Positions 9,617-17,415 of a DNA stretch of 44,977 nucleotides are shown piece after piece. Made by a program: the position numbers and the translations under genes. The stretch's first letter is position 1; each line of letters begins with the position of its first letter. The stretch comes from an uncultured Blautia sp. (GTDB taxonomy: Bacteria; Bacillota; Clostridia; Lachnospirales; Lachnospiraceae), in NCBI GenBank assembly GCA_900551715.1, contig URXG01000013.1:1-44977 (forward strand), in the 5' to 3' direction. A model generated the notes under the pieces. The model was not told where the DNA came from. It did not search any database and worked only from the letters and a program-made list of their open reading frames with translations.

Positions 9617-9674
9617 GCTGGCAGAGACTTTTGAAATGAATATCGTGCCCCCCAAACCAAAAGTTTGATCAAAG

Positions 9675-9709
9675 TTTGCCGTACAGTAAAATGTGCGGCA
9701 AATTTTTTT
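9675..9709 (+). terminator. Terminator of the TRAP operon
   Basis: An 11-bp stem, TTTGCCGTACA (9675-9685) with TGTGCGGCAAA (9692-9702), containing one G-T pair, is followed by a T run. The rest of the gap up to 9953 holds the enzyme-operon promoter. Confidence 0.9.
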
Positions 9710-9770
9710 GTAAAAATATAAAAGATCAGATGAGTTTTTCATGATTTATAAAGATTTTTCACTAACATTT

Positions 9771-9893
9771 GCACAAAACACTGACAAAATAATAAATATG
9801 TAGAAGAAAATTGCACACTGAAAAGAACAATGAAAAGGGAAAATAGATAATAAAGCATCAAAATTGACTCAATTTATATAGAAAATGTACAAT
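9771..9893 (+). promoter_or_regulatory. Promoter and candidate operators of the catabolic enzyme operon
   Basis: TTGACT (9864-9869) and TACAAT (9888-9893) have an 18-nt spacer. The palindrome ATTGACTCAAT (9863-9873) covers the -35. GCACAAAACA (9771-9780) starts 93 bases upstream of the -35. Aligned without gaps to 6654-6776, these blocks plus a GAACAA block in between coincide while the sequence around them differs, so the positions look selected. Confidence 0.65.
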
Positions 9894-9953
9894 GTGAACA
9901 ACTTGAAGAACAAGAAAAACAAAATATAAAAATAAAATACAGGAGGCGAAGTT

Positions 9954-10931
9954 ATGAAAGCAATCGTAGTAGACAAGAACTCTGCTGACGGTCTGGATTA
10001 CACCATTCAGCAGAAAATCTTTGAGGAGAATGGAATTGAATTTATTCTGGAGGATTGTCAGACAGAAGATGAGATTATTGAAAAATGTAAAGATGCAGAT
10101 GCACTTTTGGTAATTTACAGACAGATCACACCAAAGGTCATGGATGCCATGAAGAACTGCAAAGTTATTCTCAGATATGGTATCGGATATGATGTGATCG
10201 ATGTAAAAGCAGCGACAGAACGTGGAATTAAAGTATGCAACAGCCCGAGACACTGTCTGGATGAGGTTGCTACTCACACAGTGGCGATGATTCTGGCTAT
10301 GGAAAGAAAAATTGTTTTCTATAATGATCTGGTAAAAGAAGGAAAATGGCTGGCAAATGAAGGATTCAAGCCACACAGATTATCCACACAGACTCTTGGA
10401 TTTGTAGGATTTGGGAATATTGCCAGAAGAGCAGCTGAATTTGCAAAAGGCTTTGGATTCCGCATGGTGGCATACGATCCATTTCTTCCAGGGGAAGTTG
10501 TAAAAGCAGCAGGAGCAGAAAAAGTAGAACTGGATCAGCTTCTTGCAGAATCTGATGTGATCTCCCTGCATACACCGCTGATGGACAGTACATATCATTT
10601 GATCAACAAAGAAAACATTGCAAAAATGAAAGATGGCGTCATGATCGTAAATACTTCCAGAGGACCGATCATAGCTATTGATGATCTTATGGAAGCAGTA
10701 AAGAGTGGTAAGGTAAAAGCAGCAGCACTGGATGTTGTAGAAGGAGAACCGGTGACAGTTCCAAATCATCCGATGTTTGAGACCGGACACATTATCTGCT
10801 CACCTCATGCAGCTTACAATTCTGTAGAAGCAGAAGCACAGATGATGGAAGTTCTGGCAACTACAGCAGTTGATATCCTGAATGGAAAAAATCCTTCCAA
10901 TATCGTAAATAAAAAAGAACTTGGATTATAA
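9954..10931 (+). CDS. D-isomer-specific 2-hydroxyacid dehydrogenase (NAD-dependent)
   Basis: A 325-residue enzyme interconverting a D-2-hydroxy acid and the 2-oxo acid with NAD(H). The Rossmann motif GFGNIARRAAE is followed by the catalytic triad of the family: arginine in NTSRGP, glutamate in VVEGEP and histidine in SPHAAYNS. The sequence style (LRYGIGYDVIDVKAATERGI) is that of the C-terminal-binding-protein-like or phosphoglycerate-dehydrogenase-like subgroup. It lacks a C-terminal ACT domain and so is not a standard SerA. It opens the enzyme operon, 60 bases after the -10 hexamer, with AGGAGG upstream. The natural substrate is unknown. In this context it may make or consume a 2-oxo acid for the aldolase encoded next. 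Confidence 0.88.
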   Translation: MKAIVVDKNSADGLDYTIQQKIFEENGIEFILEDCQTEDEIIEKCKDADALLVIYRQITPKVMDAMKNCKVILRYGIGYDVIDVKAATERGIKVCNSPRHCLDEVATHTVAMILAMERKIVFYNDLVKEGKWLANEGFKPHRLSTQTLGFVGFGNIARRAAEFAKGFGFRMVAYDPFLPGEVVKAAGAEKVELDQLLAESDVISLHTPLMDSTYHLINKENIAKMKDGVMIVNTSRGPIIAIDDLMEAVKSGKVKAAALDVVEGEPVTVPNHPMFETGHIICSPHAAYNSVEAEAQMMEVLATTAVDILNGKNPSNIVNKKELGL

Positions 10932-10968
10932 AATAAAACAGCAAAAAGATGAAAGGAGTACAGAGAAT

Positions 10969-11742
10969 ATGAAAAACTTATTAAGAGAAAAGATCATGAA
11001 GGGTGAAAAAACAGTTGGAACATTTTTTGAGGCTGGCAATGCAAGTGTGGCAGAAGCTCTGGCACTTACAGATCTGGATTATATGTTGATCGATACGGAA
11101 CATGGTCCCTTTGATGTGGAAAGTGTAATGTTGATGCTTCGTGGAGCTGAACTTCATGGAACTACAGCTCTTGTAAGAGTAAAAGACTCCAACAGAAACT
11201 CTATTTTAAAAATGCTGGATATCGGAGCTGGCGGACTGATCATTCCACAGGTACATTCTATTGAAGAAATCCGAAAAATCGTTGAATATGGCAAATACTT
11301 CCCGGTAGGACAGAGAGGTGTGGCTTTTGCCAGAGGTGCAGGATATGGATATCTGGAACATGCAAAAGGTGATATCAATGATTATTTTGCAACCTGCAAT
11401 CGTGAAACCCTTTTGATTCCACAGTGTGAAACAGTTGGCTGTCTGGAAAATATTGAAGAAATTGCAAAAGTTGATGGAATTGATGGAATCTTTGTTGGCC
11501 CTTATGATCTGTCTGTGGCAATGGGAATTCCTACACAGTTTGACAAACCTGAATTCAAAGCTGCTCTTGAGCGAATTCTGAAAGCTGTAAAAGATGCAGG
11601 TAAATTTACAATTATCTACTGTGCAGATTTTAATGTTGCCAATGCCCGTCTGAAACAGGGATTTGACAGTGTAACGGTAGGACAGGATGTAAACTTCTAT
11701 ATTGATGCAATCAATGAAATGGTACATTCTATTGAGAAATAG
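10969..11742 (+). CDS. HpcH/HpaI-family class II aldolase
   Basis: A divalent-metal pyruvate aldolase (257 residues) that cleaves or forms 4-hydroxy-2-oxo acids. Visible family residues are the histidine in IDTEHGPFD, the pyruvate-binding arginine in LVRVKD, the metal ligand glutamate in QCETVGC and the aspartate in VGPYDLS. An in-frame ATG at 10921 lies inside the dehydrogenase gene and has no ribosome site. ATG at 10969 is preceded by AAAGGAG (10952-10958), giving the usual N-terminus. Relatives act on 2-dehydro-3-deoxy-glucarate, 2-dehydro-3-deoxy-rhamnonate or dihydroxyheptenedioate, and sequence alone does not choose between them. A sugar-acid-derived substrate giving pyruvate plus an aldehyde is inferred. 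Confidence 0.88.
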   Translation: MKNLLREKIMKGEKTVGTFFEAGNASVAEALALTDLDYMLIDTEHGPFDVESVMLMLRGAELHGTTALVRVKDSNRNSILKMLDIGAGGLIIPQVHSIEEIRKIVEYGKYFPVGQRGVAFARGAGYGYLEHAKGDINDYFATCNRETLLIPQCETVGCLENIEEIAKVDGIDGIFVGPYDLSVAMGIPTQFDKPEFKAALERILKAVKDAGKFTIIYCADFNVANARLKQGFDSVTVGQDVNFYIDAINEMVHSIEK

Positions 11743-11763
11743 TCAGGAACGGAGGACACAAAC

Positions 11764-12597
11764 ATGACAGTGAATGAACTGAAAAAATTTGCAACCGATG
11801 TGAGAATTGAGACAGTAAAATGTCTGGAAGCCCGTACCTTCGGTCATATTGGAGGCTGTTTGTCAATCGCAGATGTACTTACAGTTTTATATAATGGTGA
11901 ACTGAAAAATATTGATCCAGAAGATCCAAAGAAGTCGGACAGAGATATGCTGGTAGTTTCCAAAGGACATGCAGGACCGGCTGTTTTTGCAACACTTGCC
12001 CTGAAAGGATATTTCCCATTAGACTGGCTTTCTACACTCTGTGAGGGCGGCACTAGACTTCCAAGTCACTGTGACAGGATCAGAACTCCTGGAATTGATG
12101 CGTCTACAGGCTCTCTGGGACAGGGACTGTCCCTGGCAAACGGATTTGCACATGCAGCAAAAATCAAAAAAATGAAAAACCGTATCTATTGCCTGATGGG
12201 AGATGGTGAAATCCAGGAAGGTCAGATCTGGGAGGCTGCCATGTATGCACATCAGTATAAACTGAATAACCTGGTAGGCATCGTTGACTGGAATAAAAAA
12301 CAGATTGACGGAACCATTGATGAGTGTATTTCTCTTCTCGATATCGCTGAAAAATTCAGAGTTTTTGGATGGTATGCAGTTACTGTAAAAGGAGATGATA
12401 TAGAAGCAATACAGGATGCTTTCAGACAGATCAGAGAAAATCAGAGTGACAAACCTGGCGTACTGGTTCTGGACGGAGTAAAAGGAAGCGGTGTCAAATG
12501 TATTGAAAAAATGAAATTTAATCATATGATTCCTGTAGATAAAGAACTGGCTGATCAGTGTCTGGCTGAACTGGAAACAGTAAAGAACAGTCTGTAA
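11764..12597 (+). CDS. Transketolase, N-terminal (TPP pyrimidine-phosphate binding) subunit
   Basis: The first half of a split transketolase, 277 residues. It has HIGGCLSIADVL near the N-terminus, SKGHAGPAVFATLALKGYFP, and the diphosphate and magnesium motif GDGEIQEGQ...DWNKKQ. The C-terminal pyrimidine domain is absent and is supplied by the next gene. Such two-subunit enzymes transfer a two-carbon ketol unit from a ketose to an aldose. The gap to the partner is short with a perfect AAGGAGG. Split transketolases embedded in catabolic operons are often specialised for unusual ketoses rather than the general pentose phosphate pathway. Confidence 0.92.
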   Translation: MTVNELKKFATDVRIETVKCLEARTFGHIGGCLSIADVLTVLYNGELKNIDPEDPKKSDRDMLVVSKGHAGPAVFATLALKGYFPLDWLSTLCEGGTRLPSHCDRIRTPGIDASTGSLGQGLSLANGFAHAAKIKKMKNRIYCLMGDGEIQEGQIWEAAMYAHQYKLNNLVGIVDWNKKQIDGTIDECISLLDIAEKFRVFGWYAVTVKGDDIEAIQDAFRQIRENQSDKPGVLVLDGVKGSGVKCIEKMKFNHMIPVDKELADQCLAELETVKNSL

Positions 12598-12611
12598 GGA
12601 GGATGAAAAGA

Positions 12612-13586
12612 ATGGTAAAGACAATCTACAATGGCGAATATGAAAAAAAAGCGATCACTGATCAGTTTGTGGAAAATCTTGGTGAAATGCTGGAAAAAGA
12701 TCCAGATGTCATTTACCTCGATGCAGACCTGATGTTTGCATTTGGTGCAGGACTCTGGGATCTGGGAGATAAATATCCGGAACGTGTGATCCGATGCGGT
12801 ATTGCAGAAGGAAATATGGTAGGAACAGCAGCAGCCATGTCTGTAATGGGAATGAAACCGATCATTCACAGCTTTGCTTCGTTTGTTACCAGAAGAGCTT
12901 TTGATCAGATTTTCCTTTCAGGTGCTTACGGTAGAAAAACATTAAATATTATTGGAAGTGAGCCAGGATACAAACAGACCTACTGGGGCGGAACTCATAT
13001 GGCATTTGAAGATATTGCAATGATGCGTACAGTTCCCAATGCCTATATTTTTGATATCGTAGACGGGGTTCAGTTCAACAAACTTCTCAGAAAAACCGTA
13101 GATATGCAGGGAATCTATTATTACAGAACTCCACTTGCTGATAATATTGCAGTTTATGATGAAACATCAGAATTTGAAATAGGTAAGGGAATTGTACTGA
13201 AGGAAGGTACAGATGCTACGATCATAGCCTGCGGACGTCTGGTAACTATTTCCCTTCAGGCAGCAGAACTTCTGGAAAAAGAAGGTATCCATGTAAGAGT
13301 AGTGGATATGTTTACTATCAAACCTCTGGACGAGGAATTAGTAAAGAAATGTGCAGAAGAGACAGGTGCCATTGTTACCGCAGAAAATCACTCTGTTTAT
13401 GGTGGCCTGGGAGCAGCAGTTGCAGAGTATCTTGGTGAAAATGACCCGACTATCGTGGAACGTATCGGCACAAGAGATGAATTCGGTGAAGTAGGATCTG
13501 AGGAATATTTAAGAGGAAGATTTGGTTTCACTCCGGAAAAGATCGCAGAGCGTGTTAAAGAAGCTATTGCCAAGAAAAAAGCCTGA
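12612..13586 (+). CDS. Transketolase, C-terminal (pyrimidine-binding) subunit
   Basis: The second half of the split transketolase, 324 residues from this start. It carries the TPP-activating glutamate in CGIAEGNMVG, the FASFVTRRAFDQI helix, and a C-terminal domain of PF02780 type (from about residue 190). An ATG at 12603 directly touches AAGGAGG (12596-12602) and cannot be used efficiently. ATG at 12612 has a nine-base spacing and is preferred. It forms a heteromer with the preceding product. It resembles 1-deoxyxylulose-5-phosphate synthase halves in outline, but size and motifs favour transketolase. Confidence 0.92.
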   Translation: MVKTIYNGEYEKKAITDQFVENLGEMLEKDPDVIYLDADLMFAFGAGLWDLGDKYPERVIRCGIAEGNMVGTAAAMSVMGMKPIIHSFASFVTRRAFDQIFLSGAYGRKTLNIIGSEPGYKQTYWGGTHMAFEDIAMMRTVPNAYIFDIVDGVQFNKLLRKTVDMQGIYYYRTPLADNIAVYDETSEFEIGKGIVLKEGTDATIIACGRLVTISLQAAELLEKEGIHVRVVDMFTIKPLDEELVKKCAEETGAIVTAENHSVYGGLGAAVAEYLGENDPTIVERIGTRDEFGEVGSEEYLRGRFGFTPEKIAERVKEAIAKKKA

Positions 13587-13601
13587 GAAGGAGGATGGAA
13601 A

Positions 13602-15077
13602 ATGTTATATCAGAATGAATATAAATTCTGGTTCTGTCCGGGATCTGTAGATCTTTACGGAGACGAAGAAATCCGTATTGTAACAGAACACAGTCAGAAA
13701 ATCGTAGAGGAAATGAACCGGTCAGGTTTGGTTCCCTACGAGATTGTCCTGAAGCCAACACTTCTTACCAATGAAAATATCCGCAGAACATTTAATGAAG
13801 CTAATGCAGATGAAAAATGTGCGGGTGTGATTGCCTGGATGCATATGTTTTCTCCGGCAAAATCATGGATGCTGGGATTGCAGGATCTGAAGAAACCACT
13901 GCTTCATTTGCACACACAGTTTAATGAAGAAATTCCATATGACACCCTGGACATGGGATTTATCAATATTAATCAGTCCGCCCATGGCGACCGGGAATTT
14001 GCTTATATGCTTGCCAGAATGAAAAAAGAGCACAAGACAGTGGTAGGACACTGGAAATCAGAGCGAGTTCAGAAAAAAATTGGTGACTGGATGCGGACAG
14101 CTGTGGGAATTGTGGAAAGCAGACACTTAAGAGTGGCCAGATTTGCAGATAATATGTTGAATGTGGCAGATACAGAAGGTGATAAAGTAGAAGCACAGTT
14201 AAAATTTGGCTGGGAGGTGGATACTTATACCATTGTAGAGGCAGCGGAAGCTGTAAAAAGTGTATCTGAGGTCGATGTAAAGGCTCTGACAGATGAATAT
14301 TACGAGAAATACGGTATTATTCTGGAAGGCAGAGATCCAGGTGAATTCAGAAGACATGTAGAAGAACAGGCAAGAATTGAAATTGGATTTGAAAGATTTC
14401 TGAAAGAAAAGAATTATCAGGCAGTTGTAACACATTTTGGACAGCTTGGTGAACTGAAACAGCTTCCGGGACTTGCAATGCAGAGACTGATGGAAAAAGG
14501 CTATGGATTTGCAGCAGAAGGTGACTGGAAGACAGCGGCGCTTCTCCGTCTGATAAAACTTATGACAGCAGGTATAAAAGATGCCAGGGGAACTTCTTTT
14601 ATGGAAGATTATACATATAATCTGGTTCCCGGAAAAGAAGGGGTTCTGGAAACACATATGCTGGAAATCTGCCCATCCATTGCTGATGGAGATGTAAGTA
14701 TACGTGTAAATCCACTGGGACTGGGGAACAGAGAAGATCCTGCAAGACTGGTATTTACAGCCAAAGAAGGAGATGCCATTGCTTCTTCCCTGATTGATAT
14801 GGGGGATCATTTCAGACTGATCATCAATGATGTAACCTGTAAGAAAACAGAACGTCCCATGCCAAATCTTCCAGTAGCTACTGCATTCTGGACACCAAAG
14901 CCAGATTTCCTGACAGGTGTGGAAGCATGGCTTATGACCGGTGGAGCACATCATACAGTTATGACTTATGACCTTACGTCAGAACAGTTGGGTGACTGGG
15001 GAGATGCCATGGGAATTGAGACGGTTTTCATTGACGAAAATACAACGATCCGTCAGCTGAGAAAAGATCTGAGATGA
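13602..15077 (+). CDS. araA: L-arabinose isomerase family protein (AraA-type)
   Basis: A 491-residue aldose-ketose isomerase that needs a divalent metal. The sequence follows the AraA pattern: ININQSAHGDREF, GHWKSERVQKKIGDWMR, RFADNMLNVADTEGDK and QLPGLAMQRLMEKGYGFAAEGDWKTAALLR. The four metal and catalytic positions known in the E. coli enzyme are all present: E306, E335, H352 and H450 here. It should convert L-arabinose or a related aldose (for example galactose or a deoxy/anionic analogue) to its ketose. No ribulokinase (araB) or epimerase (araD) accompanies it. The usual arabinose route is therefore not encoded here and the physiological substrate may differ. Confidence 0.88.
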   Translation: MLYQNEYKFWFCPGSVDLYGDEEIRIVTEHSQKIVEEMNRSGLVPYEIVLKPTLLTNENIRRTFNEANADEKCAGVIAWMHMFSPAKSWMLGLQDLKKPLLHLHTQFNEEIPYDTLDMGFININQSAHGDREFAYMLARMKKEHKTVVGHWKSERVQKKIGDWMRTAVGIVESRHLRVARFADNMLNVADTEGDKVEAQLKFGWEVDTYTIVEAAEAVKSVSEVDVKALTDEYYEKYGIILEGRDPGEFRRHVEEQARIEIGFERFLKEKNYQAVVTHFGQLGELKQLPGLAMQRLMEKGYGFAAEGDWKTAALLRLIKLMTAGIKDARGTSFMEDYTYNLVPGKEGVLETHMLEICPSIADGDVSIRVNPLGLGNREDPARLVFTAKEGDAIASSLIDMGDHFRLIINDVTCKKTERPMPNLPVATAFWTPKPDFLTGVEAWLMTGGAHHTVMTYDLTSEQLGDWGDAMGIETVFIDENTTIRQLRKDLR

Positions 15078-15120
15078 TCTGAAAGATATAGAGAAGGCAA
15101 AAAAAGAGAGGAAGTGAAAC

Positions 15121-15996
15121 ATGAACAAGATAGGAGTTCATTTTGGATATTTCAACAGAGACTGGAATACAGATTTTGTCAAACAGATTGAAACCATAAA
15201 AAGGGTGGGGCTGGATATCTTGGAAGTAGCACCTGCACCGTTGATGGCACTGACGAAACAGCAGAGAGATGAAATCGCAGCAGCAGCCAGAGACAATGAA
15301 ATAGATCTGACATTTTCTGTAGGACTGGGGCTGGATCAGGATCTGGCATCTGAAGATGAAAATATCAGAAAAAACGGAATAAAATTTACAACTGATACAT
15401 TTAAGATCATGTCCGAAATGGGTGGAAAAATGTATTCAGGTGTAGATATTGCTGCATGGAATAAGACTTTTACAGAAGGGGTTACAGATAAAAGTGCATC
15501 ATGGGAAAGAAGTATTTCAGCAGTAAAAGAAATTATGAAATCAGCAGAAGACAGAGGAATCACTTTTGCAGTAGAAGTAGTAAACCGTTACGAATCTTCT
15601 CTTGTGAATACTGCTGAAGAAGCAATAAAGTATGTAGATGAAGTAGGAAGTCCAAACTGCAAAATTTTACTTGATACATATCATATGAATATCGAAGAAG
15701 ATTCTTTTGCAGATGCGATCCGTTCCGTTGGAAGCAGATTAGCGCATTTCCATGTAGGGGAAAGCAACCGTCGCCCTCCCTGTGATCAGGGAAAAATGCC
15801 TTGGGATGAAATTACAGGTGCATTGAAAGAAATTAATTACCAGGGCGCTATTGTCATGGAACCATTTATCAAAATGGGAGGAGAAGTAGGCCGGGATATT
15901 AAAGTATGGAGAGATATCAGTAAAGGTGCTTCAGAAGCAGAGATGGAGAAACTTCTTGCAGATGCAGCCAGCATGTTAAGAACAAAAATGCAGTAA
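15121..15996 (+). CDS. Ketose 3-epimerase (D-allulose/D-tagatose 3-epimerase family)
   Basis: A 291-residue TIM-barrel enzyme that inverts C3 of free ketoses. The metal and catalytic residues align with clostridial D-psicose 3-epimerases: E152 (VEVVNRYES), D185 and H188 (LLDTYHMNIEE), H211 (AHFHVGESNR) and E247 (VMEPF). The C-terminal IKVWRDISKGA stretch is also shared. These enzymes act on unphosphorylated ketohexoses or pentuloses, which fits the absence of a kinase in the operon. It is last in the operon, 43 bases after the isomerase gene, with GAGGAAG upstream of ATG, and a hairpin terminator follows. The preferred sugar cannot be deduced. Confidence 0.9.
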   Translation: MNKIGVHFGYFNRDWNTDFVKQIETIKRVGLDILEVAPAPLMALTKQQRDEIAAAARDNEIDLTFSVGLGLDQDLASEDENIRKNGIKFTTDTFKIMSEMGGKMYSGVDIAAWNKTFTEGVTDKSASWERSISAVKEIMKSAEDRGITFAVEVVNRYESSLVNTAEEAIKYVDEVGSPNCKILLDTYHMNIEEDSFADAIRSVGSRLAHFHVGESNRRPPCDQGKMPWDEITGALKEINYQGAIVMEPFIKMGGEVGRDIKVWRDISKGASEAEMEKLLADAASMLRTKMQ

Positions 15997-16023
15997 ATTT
16001 GCGATAAATACAAAGCTATAATG

Positions 16024-16076
16024 AGAACAGATAAGGATACTATTGCCGTTCGTATTGTCTTATCTGTTCTTTTTTT
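16024..16076 (+). terminator. Terminator of the catabolic enzyme operon
   Basis: AGAACAGATAAG (16024-16035) pairs with CTTATCTGTTCT (16059-16070), followed by T. The loop is unusually long (23 nt) and partly self-complementary. From 16077 to 16303 the sequence is AT-rich and no convincing promoter could be assigned for the next gene. Confidence 0.85.
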
Positions 16077-16303
16077 GGTGAAAAACAAAAGGGACAACGT
16101 TTTCACAAAATAAAGAATATTGAACAGAAATAAAAGAAAAACTGTAAGAAAAAGGTACTGAAAAAAACTGATTTTACACTTTTTTTATGCTTTTAGACAT
16201 CGTTTTCTTCTTGTGGGATTTCTTTCTTCAGAAAAATATGGTTTTATAGTGTCACAAACAAAAACACAGACAAAACCGTATAACAAAGAGGAGGACAAAG
16301 ATT

Positions 16304-17320
16304 ATGAAAAAAAGAGTTCTGGCATTAGGAATTGCAGCAGTATTAGGAATTAATGGAGCAGCAGCGGCACCTGTTCTGGCAGCCAAAAAAGATAAGGTAG
16401 AAATAACCAATGTTTCCTACGATCCTACAAGAGAGCTGTATGAGCAGTATAATAAAGTTTTTGCCAAACACTGGAAAGAAAAGACAGGACAAGACGTGGA
16501 AGTGACACAGTCTCATGGTGGTTCAGGTAAACAGGCTCTGGAAGTTGCCAACGGACTGGAAGCGGATGTGGTGACACTGGCACTGGAATATGATGTAAAT
16601 GCAGTGGAAGATGCCGGGCTTATAGAAGATGGATGGATTGATGAATTTCCAAATGACAGTTCCCCATATACATCTACCATTGTATTTCTGGTACGGAAAG
16701 ACAACCCAAAAGACATCAAAGATTGGGATGATCTGATCAAAGAAGATGTAGGGGTGATCACACCAAATCCCAAAACATCAGGTGGTGCAAGATGGAATTA
16801 TCTGGCAGCATGGGCATACGCAGATAAGAAATTTGGCGGTGATGAGGACAAGATCAAAGATTTTATAAAGAAACTTTATGAGAACGTTCTGGTATTGGAT
16901 TCCGGAGCCAGAGGAGCAACTACATCCTTTGTAGAAAACGGACAGGGAGATGTACTGATTGCATGGGAAAATGAAGCTTATCTTTCCGTAAAAGATTACC
17001 CGGATGATTATGAGATCATTACTCCGAGTGTCAGCATCCTGGCGCAGCCTTCTGTAGCAGTTGTAGATTCTGTAGTAGACAGAAAAGGAACCAGAGATGT
17101 AGCCACAGAGTATCTGAATTATCTGTACTCTGATGAAGCTCAGAGGATTGCAGGAGACAATTATTATCGTCCATCCAATGAAGAGATTCTGAAAGAATAT
17201 GCAGATGTGTTTGATCTGAATGTAAATCTTGTAACAATCGATGATTTTGGAGGATGGGACAAGGCACAGGAAACTCATTTTGCAGATGGCGGAGTTTTTG
17301 ATCAGATATATGAAAAATAA
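16304..17320 (+). CDS. Sulfate/thiosulfate-type ABC transporter substrate-binding protein
   Basis: A 338-residue secreted binding protein of the Sbp/CysP family. It has a signal peptide (about residues 1-26, ending AAPVLA) with no lipobox. Family motifs follow: VSYDPTRELYEQYN, VEVTQSHGGSGKQ, the GLEADVVTLAL strand, NPKTSGGARWNYLAAW and LDSGARGATTSFVENGQGDVLIAWENEA. It should bind sulfate or a similar oxyanion outside the membrane and pass it to CysTWA-type permease and ATPase subunits. None of these lie beside it, so the gene is an orphan here. Promoter unclear; GAGGAGG lies before ATG. Its position just after the sugar operon may be chance or may indicate a sulfur-containing substrate. Confidence 0.9.
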   Translation: MKKRVLALGIAAVLGINGAAAAPVLAAKKDKVEITNVSYDPTRELYEQYNKVFAKHWKEKTGQDVEVTQSHGGSGKQALEVANGLEADVVTLALEYDVNAVEDAGLIEDGWIDEFPNDSSPYTSTIVFLVRKDNPKDIKDWDDLIKEDVGVITPNPKTSGGARWNYLAAWAYADKKFGGDEDKIKDFIKKLYENVLVLDSGARGATTSFVENGQGDVLIAWENEAYLSVKDYPDDYEIITPSVSILAQPSVAVVDSVVDRKGTRDVATEYLNYLYSDEAQRIAGDNYYRPSNEEILKEYADVFDLNVNLVTIDDFGGWDKAQETHFADGGVFDQIYEK

Positions 17321-17340
17321 TCAGATGTGATACAAAGAAA

Positions 17341-17379
17341 CTCCCTCTGACAGTAACTAGATTGTTCTGTCAGAGGGAG
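17341..17379. terminator. Bidirectional hairpin between sbp-type gene and pyrC
   Basis: A 13-bp perfect stem, CTCCCTCTGACAG (17341-17353) and CTGTCAGAGGGAG (17367-17379), separates the two convergent genes. The minus side has a short T-rich stretch; the plus side has no T run. Confidence 0.8.
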
Positions 17380-17415
17380 TAAGTATTACTATATTACATT
17401 CGGATCGAAATATGA

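Noticed and set aside
9257..9742. 161-codon minus-strand frame over the TRAP permease end
   Set aside because: It runs through the terminator and is antisense to a clear DctM protein.
13863..14954. Minus-strand frames across the arabinose isomerase gene
   Set aside because: Composition (Cys, Phe, His, Ser rich) and lack of ribosome sites mark them as shadows of araA.
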